From contig CAUZSN010000027.1 of assembly GCA_963582345.1 (NCBI GenBank), positions 1 to 27,879 of the forward strand: DNA of 27,879 bases, read 5' to 3'. Below the pieces are notes generated by a model. The model was not told where the DNA came from. It did not search any database and was given only the letters and a program-made list of their open reading frames with translations. This stretch comes from CAUZSN01 sp963582345 (GTDB lineage: Bacteria; Planctomycetota; Planctomycetia; Planctomycetales; Planctomycetaceae). Within the stretch, counting starts at the first letter, position 1; every line of letters begins with the position of its first letter. The position numbers and the translations under genes were made by a program. Shown here one piece after another: positions 24,002 to 27,879 of the stretch.

Positions 24002-26161
24002 TCAATCCAGCAGTGTTCCCTTCCGTTTTTCCAAATGGCGACGCCAGCGGTTGATAGCTACCTCGCGTTGTGCCGAGGCGCCGTCAGAGCGGTAATTGTA
24101 TCTCTGGCCGGTCAGACGAAAGACATGATAGAACGCCAGTTCACGCACGACGATCTGGTCATGATCCAGCCATTCGACCAATTGTTGCGACACAAATCGA
24201 TTCTGCGCATCTTGTTCGTTATAGCCCCACAACAGTTGATACACCACATCGACGTCGTCCTGGTAAAAGGACTTCCGCAAAGCGTCCTTCAATAATATCT
24301 TGTTGTTTTCAGACGTCGGCAGCCATTTTCGCAAGCCGATCAGCGTGGCCTGTCTCGTCATTTTTTTGTATCGATCCGCCTGTGCCAGAATCTCTACAAG
24401 TGGCGCGTAGTTGCCGGTGAGTGCCAGGCACTTGACCGCCAATTCAGAAATCGACGTCCGAGAAGATTTGACAATTGTTGGGACGCTTAACAGAATCGGC
24501 TGTTCAGGATCGAACTCTTTTTCAAACAGTTTGCGGTAACGGCGCGGTGTCGAGGATGTTGGTTTGGCATTGGGATTGAGCCAATAGGGAATCTTCAGCA
24601 AGGGCGGACGACGAATCGGATTCTCTGAGTCGTGTGCTTCCATTCGATCTTTCGGTGTCAACGATAGCCAGCCTTGCGTATTGATCGTTTCCTCATGGCC
24701 CATTTCGTCGTTGAACCGAACGGTGCCTTCAACCACGTACACACCCCCCGTGTAAGCGTTCTTCCCAAAATCCCCTTCGAACTTCTCCGGTTCCCGCCGG
24801 TCAATTTCGATACCGCATACAGTCCCGGCCGCCAGCACCAAGTTCCATAACTCGCCATGAACCTTGACTGCCAAGACAACTTGCTGTTCGTCAGCATTCT
24901 GACTGTTTGCTAAGGCAGTTTGTAGCACAACTCGACCTTGCTTGATTTCGAACCCAAACGACGCCAGATTGTTCGGACGTAACATCCGCACGGATGTGCT
25001 GCCCAGAAGGGTCACCGTACACAATTCCTGGCCAACCGACAGTGATGCTTTGAACGGTTCGGGAGATGCAAGTAGTTCATTCAGATATACGGCCGAACGG
25101 TACGGCATGACCATCCAATCCTTCCGACCTTCGTCATACCGCAGCAGAATTCCGTCCGAAGATGTATATTGGATTTCTGGAGCAACTGCGTCCGGAATGG
25201 CGAGCCGGGTTTCCTTGAAACTTTGGGAAAGTGGCTCTTTAGCACCGGGTTTGACTTGGAAAGACGCCGGATCGACAACGGCAACGTCCACATCCGTGGC
25301 TTTAGCATCCGGCGCCTTAAATGGAATCACTATCTTAATTGTTGGCTCTTCCGCGGCATCTTGTTTCGTTGAAGTGATGACTGCTGGTTTGTTTATGGTC
25401 ATCACCTGTTTTGGACTCTCGGTAATCGCCGGACGCAGATCAAAACTGGTGAGTTGACTCGAAGCAGTCGCATCAACGTGTTTACTGTTTTGTGCAATTG
25501 CTGTCACTTGAACTTCACGAATTTGATTGCGACTGTCGACTTCATAGGCTTGACTACCAACGAAACTCGCAAAGTCCAGCGGCTCTAGAACAAACAGCCC
25601 CAGCCAAACCGACACGACGATGGTCACGACACCGTACGGTAATGCCCGACGCCATAGCGATACCGGCTTTAGATAATCAGGAATCGTCAACGTTTCGTCC
25701 AATTCGTCAGACACCGCGGCCCTAGACGTTGTACCGGTAACGACGCTCGAATCAACAGTTACTGTTTGACGCTTCGTGACTGGCCCCAGCGCATACATTC
25801 GCTCGCGACTTGCCTGTGAGACCTCAACCGGCTCACCAAGGACCAGCGTCAGAATCTGATGACAAGCGGCGACTTCCGCCAGATGAACATCTGACTCCAA
25901 ATAGACCTTTTCCACGTCGGGCACACTCTCGGGCGGCAAGGTGTTGTCCAGGTATTCCGCAACGACATTTGGCTCCAGCCCGGACTTGGAACCACTCAGT
26001 TCGGGTGTCGTCAGACGCCTTCGACGCATGACTTCGCGAATGCGATTGACCAACGTCGACGCGAAGCTACTCTCGGAGATCTTTGTTCCGATCTCCTTGG
26101 CCTGCGCCGGTTCCAAAATATCATCCAAATACGCCAGCAAAGTTCTTAACGTCAGTCGCAC
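24002..26161 (-). CDS. Planctomycete-type membrane protein with FecR-like periplasmic part
   Basis: 719 residues from GTG at 26161, chosen because GGGAG lies seven bases before it and because the family begins with (M)xLTLRTLLAYLDD. The frame is open a further 73 codons to 26380, but that part does not resemble the family. N-terminal cytosolic region (1-170): LRTLLAYLDDILEPAQAKEI, then AEYLDNTLPPESVPDVEK and LAEVAACHQILTLVLGEP. One membrane helix at about 174-192. The outer part has FecR/anti-sigma-like beta segments (LTRYDEG-like stretches, VCGIEIDRREP, GGVYVVEGTVRFNDE, TINTQGWLSLTPKD) and ends in a helical, HEAT-like region. The cytosolic half may recognise a kinase or sigma factor, but this is a guess. 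Co-directional with mqnP and mqnE, 33 bases upstream of mqnP. Function unknown. Confidence 0.75.
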   Translation of the reverse strand: MRLTLRTLLAYLDDILEPAQAKEIGTKISESSFASTLVNRIREVMRRRRLTTPELSGSKSGLEPNVVAEYLDNTLPPESVPDVEKVYLESDVHLAEVAACHQILTLVLGEPVEVSQASRERMYALGPVTKRQTVTVDSSVVTGTTSRAAVSDELDETLTIPDYLKPVSLWRRALPYGVVTIVVSVWLGLFVLEPLDFASFVGSQAYEVDSRNQIREVQVTAIAQNSKHVDATASSQLTSFDLRPAITESPKQVMTINKPAVITSTKQDAAEEPTIKIVIPFKAPDAKATDVDVAVVDPASFQVKPGAKEPLSQSFKETRLAIPDAVAPEIQYTSSDGILLRYDEGRKDWMVMPYRSAVYLNELLASPEPFKASLSVGQELCTVTLLGSTSVRMLRPNNLASFGFEIKQGRVVLQTALANSQNADEQQVVLAVKVHGELWNLVLAAGTVCGIEIDRREPEKFEGDFGKNAYTGGVYVVEGTVRFNDEMGHEETINTQGWLSLTPKDRMEAHDSENPIRRPPLLKIPYWLNPNAKPTSSTPRRYRKLFEKEFDPEQPILLSVPTIVKSSRTSISELAVKCLALTGNYAPLVEILAQADRYKKMTRQATLIGLRKWLPTSENNKILLKDALRKSFYQDDVDVVYQLLWGYNEQDAQNRFVSQQLVEWLDHDQIVVRELAFYHVFRLTGQRYNYRSDGASAQREVAINRWRRHLEKRKGTLLD

Positions 26162-26861
26162 GGTTGATCTCCCGTGAATATCAAATACGCGAATTTCCTG
26201 TTCCTGGCAGCCACAGTTTCCATAGGTCCCTACCATCATTAGTGTCAAACTCGTACACATTTCGTACAAGTAATTCAAAACTGCGGCGGAAAAGGAAAAG
26301 TTCCAGTTCCCAGACCTATCGGCCTGGTTTTCGGGTTCTGACCCGTTAGGCCAGCCGAGTCTGTCCGGATAGGGCAACACCGTTAGAAACTTTGAAGCGG
26401 GGAAATGAAGGGTAACAGCGGGTGGTTTGCGCTAATTGCGTCGAGCCAAATTGTGGTGAGTTCGTGTGCTCACCGTTAAGCTGTAGAATCGTCGCGAACT
26501 GTCGTAACCACGCTTTCCAACTGTGATGTTCTACGACAAAGCTCCGGCCTACTACTAAACTGGATTTTTAGGGCGCGGTAGAAGCCTTACCCCTCCATGC
26601 TCGACTTCCAACGGATTTGCAAAGACATCTAGTATGGATTATTCACGAACAAGTAGGCCGGATCCCGAAATCGGAGCACCACCCGGAGCTTAACAAGGCA
26701 GCCCGGGTTGTGCTGGTCACCGAAGTAGAGACGGTCGCACAAATATTTGGCTATGATATCGAGCCAAGCTAGGCTGCATTGTTTGACACTTTCAGAGCTG
26801 CCCTGGAAAACCAATGGGGTAGCGAACCGTAAGTGACTATACGGAAAGTGTTTACAAAAAT
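26162..26861. other. Non-coding stretch with one protein-like broken frame
   Basis: 700 bases between the FecR-like start and the tRNA. The first 220 bases should hold the promoter of the minus-strand operon; a TTGACA-like box on the minus strand (within 26240-26265) has no good partner. From 26572 to 26772 on the plus strand a frame is open without an ATG or GTG start; its residues (HLVWIIHEQVGRIPKSEHH, then NKAARVVLVTEVETVAQIFG) look coding rather than random. It may be the 3' end of a lost gene. Nothing else is seen. Confidence 0.35.
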
Positions 26862-26935
26862 CGGGACGACAGGATTTGAACCTGCGACTTCCGGCTCCCA
26901 AAGCCGGCGCTCTAGCCAAACTGAGCTACGTCCCG
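26862..26935 (-). tRNA. tRNA-Pro (anticodon UGG)
   Basis: A complete 74-base cloverleaf on the minus strand. Acceptor arms CGGGACG and CGTCCCG pair fully. The D arm is GCTC/GAGC. The anticodon stem CCGGC/GCCGG encloses the loop TTTGGGA, giving anticodon TGG, which reads proline CCA (and by wobble other CCN codons). The T arm is GCAGG/CCTGT with loop TTCAAAT. CCA is not encoded. ATTTTTG follows the 3' end and may help termination. Confidence 0.97.
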
Positions 26936-26976
26936 TGATTCTAGCGGAGTCAGTCTAGGTCTCGGCAAACGGACCG

Positions 26977-27225
26977 TCAACGCCGTTGCTTTCTGAAGTC
27001 TATCGTCTTCACACAATCAGATTCCGTAAATTGAGACATGCTGGTATCGTAATGAGTTCCAGCGACTTGTCAAAATTCAACTGGTGGGTTCGTAGTGATT
27101 GCATTAATGCAGTCCCCGATTCGTCGAACCCAATAAATCGGGTCACTATGAATCTTGAAGCCCGCCTTCTCAAATTCGACAAGACATGAGTGCTCGGCAC
27201 GCCAATTATTTTTGTCTCGCCGTCA
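26977..27225 (-). pseudogene. Possible decayed small gene between tRNA-Pro and parB
   Basis: On the minus strand the frame between TGA 27223-27225 and TGA 27070-27072 encodes 50 residues that look like real protein (RAEHSCLVEFEKAGFKIHSD, then PIYWVRRIGDCINAITTNPP). The same frame goes on after the second TGA for 30 codons (THYDTSMSQFTESDCVKTID) to TGA 26977-26979. No start codon or ribosome site is in place and two stops interrupt it, so if it was a gene it is dead. No family recognised. A stem of CCCGATT (27115-27121) with AATCGGG (27136-27142) lies inside. Confidence 0.35.
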
Positions 27226-27268
27226 TCTCGAAGAACATTGGATTTGCAGTGGCCGCTGTAAGAACGGT

Positions 27269-27879
27269 TCACGCGATGCGGCGAAGAGTGTGCAGAATGC
27301 GTTCGAATTCGTCGTTCGATTTGAACTGGATGACGATCTTGCCCGACTCTTCGCCTCGCAGGCGAATGTCGACCCGTGCTCCCAACAGGTCACGTAATTG
27401 ATCCTGTAACGAAATCACGTGATTGGTCGGCGACCTACCTGGTCGAGCTTCGGCCGGTGGTCGGAATGGAAGTGTGACATCCCCGCGCAGAGTTGCTCGG
27501 ACCACGACTTCCGTTTTGCGGACGGACAGTGATTCCTCTTGAACCCGCAGACAAAGAGCAATTTGATCGGCTTCTTCGAGCGGCAATAAAGCTCGCGCGT
27601 GCCCATTGGTGATTCTGTTTTCGCTCAAGGCCAGCTTTACCGGCTCGGACAGCTCTAGAAGGCGCAACAGGTTACTGACAGTGGATCGATCCATGCTCAA
27701 TTGCTGCGCCAATTGCTCGACCGACGTCTCGAATCGGTCCAAGTAATTCTGAAAAGCCTGTGCCTTTTCCAGCACATTTAAGTCTTTGCGTTTCAGATTC
27801 TCTTCGATGGCGACCTCGCACACTCGTTGGTCGTCCAGTTCGAGCACTCGACACGGCACGGTGTGCAGCCCGGCCCTCT
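27269..27879 (-). CDS. parB: ParB chromosome partitioning protein, N-terminus outside window
   Basis: About 203 residues are visible; the gene enters from the right edge, reading RAGLHTVPCRVLELDD at once, so the GTG at 27859 is internal and not the start. Residues VAIEENLKRKDLNVLEKAQAF are the end of the ParB/Spo0J nuclease-like CTPase domain. A helix-turn-helix follows (VEQLAQQLSMDRSTVSNLLR, then LSENRITNGHARALL). The last 50 residues form the dimer domain (QLRDLLGARVDIRLRGE). ParB loads at parS sites, spreads as a CTP-dependent clamp and works with ParA and SMC in chromosome segregation. The arginine-containing box near the N-terminus is not visible. No parS-like palindrome (TGTTTCACGTGAAACA type) was seen in the window. 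No gene follows on the minus strand until the tRNA. Confidence 0.92.
   Translation of the reverse strand, partial: RAGLHTVPCRVLELDDQRVCEVAIEENLKRKDLNVLEKAQAFQNYLDRFETSVEQLAQQLSMDRSTVSNLLRLLELSEPVKLALSENRITNGHARALLPLEEADQIALCLRVQEESLSVRKTEVVVRATLRGDVTLPFRPPAEARPGRSPTNHVISLQDQLRDLLGARVDIRLRGEESGKIVIQFKSNDEFERILHTLRRIA

Noticed and set aside
26162..26380. The 73 extra N-terminal codons of the FecR-like ORF.
   Set aside because: The family motif LTLRTLLAYLDD begins right after the GTG at 26161, which has GGGAG at good spacing; the upstream codons look non-coding and probably hold the promoter.
27100..27111. TGCATTAATGCA palindrome as a parS-like site near parB.
   Set aside because: It does not resemble the known parS consensus (TGTTTCACGTGAAACA) and lies inside the protein-like remnant.
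1..27879. CRISPR arrays, rRNA genes, transposases or prophage genes.
   Set aside because: None were seen; no direct-repeat arrays, no transposase motifs and no phage structural genes.

Overview
The window looks like a chromosomal segment of a planctomycete, probably Pirellulales-like. This rests on gene content only: a family I know from planctomycetes (N-terminal LTLRTLLAYLDD motif, FecR-like periplasmic part), a small carboxypeptidase-regulatory-like anchored protein, an H4MPT/methanofuran-type C1 gene (MfnF-like), futalosine menaquinone genes, many GTG/TTG starts and strong GGAGG ribosome sites in only some genes. No taxonomic marker such as rRNA is present.

Layout. 1-4313 (minus): a GT39/ArnT-like membrane glycosyltransferase followed 10 bases later by a very large AsmA/TamB-like protein that runs off the left edge. 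4472-5605 (plus): rodA. 5758-9808 (plus): pntAA-pntAB-pntB transhydrogenase operon with an MfnF-like ASKHA protein as last gene. 9868-11420 (minus): small anchored regulatory-domain protein with an apparent premature TGA, and a Gfo/Idh/MocA oxidoreductase. 11645-13882 (plus): secreted VIT+VWA protein. 14258-21745 (plus): a tightly packed, mostly overlapping cluster of seven genes of unknown function, with a decayed GxxExxY gene lodged inside it. 21794-26161 (minus): FecR-like protein, mqnP (UbiA prenyltransferase) and mqnE (aminofutalosine synthase). 26862-26935 (minus): tRNA-Pro(UGG), flanked by broken protein-like frames. 27269-27879 (minus): C-terminal part of parB, open at the right edge.

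Most interesting region: 14258-21745. A small soluble or peripheral protein, a MutL/GlmL-like ASKHA ATPase without any mutase subunit nearby, a protein with a barrel-sandwich-like N-terminal part and a KOW-like tail, a secreted-side FN3 domain joined through a membrane segment to a DUF6754-like domain, and three further membrane proteins (one a Rossmann-like domain held between two membrane helices) are joined by ATGA/TGATG overlaps. The layout suggests one membrane complex powered or gated by an ASKHA ATPase. Its function is not known to me and nothing in the window gives the substrate.

Other points worth attention: a regular approximately 117-residue repeat in the AsmA-like protein, the in-frame TGA followed by a well-conserved-looking C-terminus at 9868, and the decayed GxxExxY gene at 16448.
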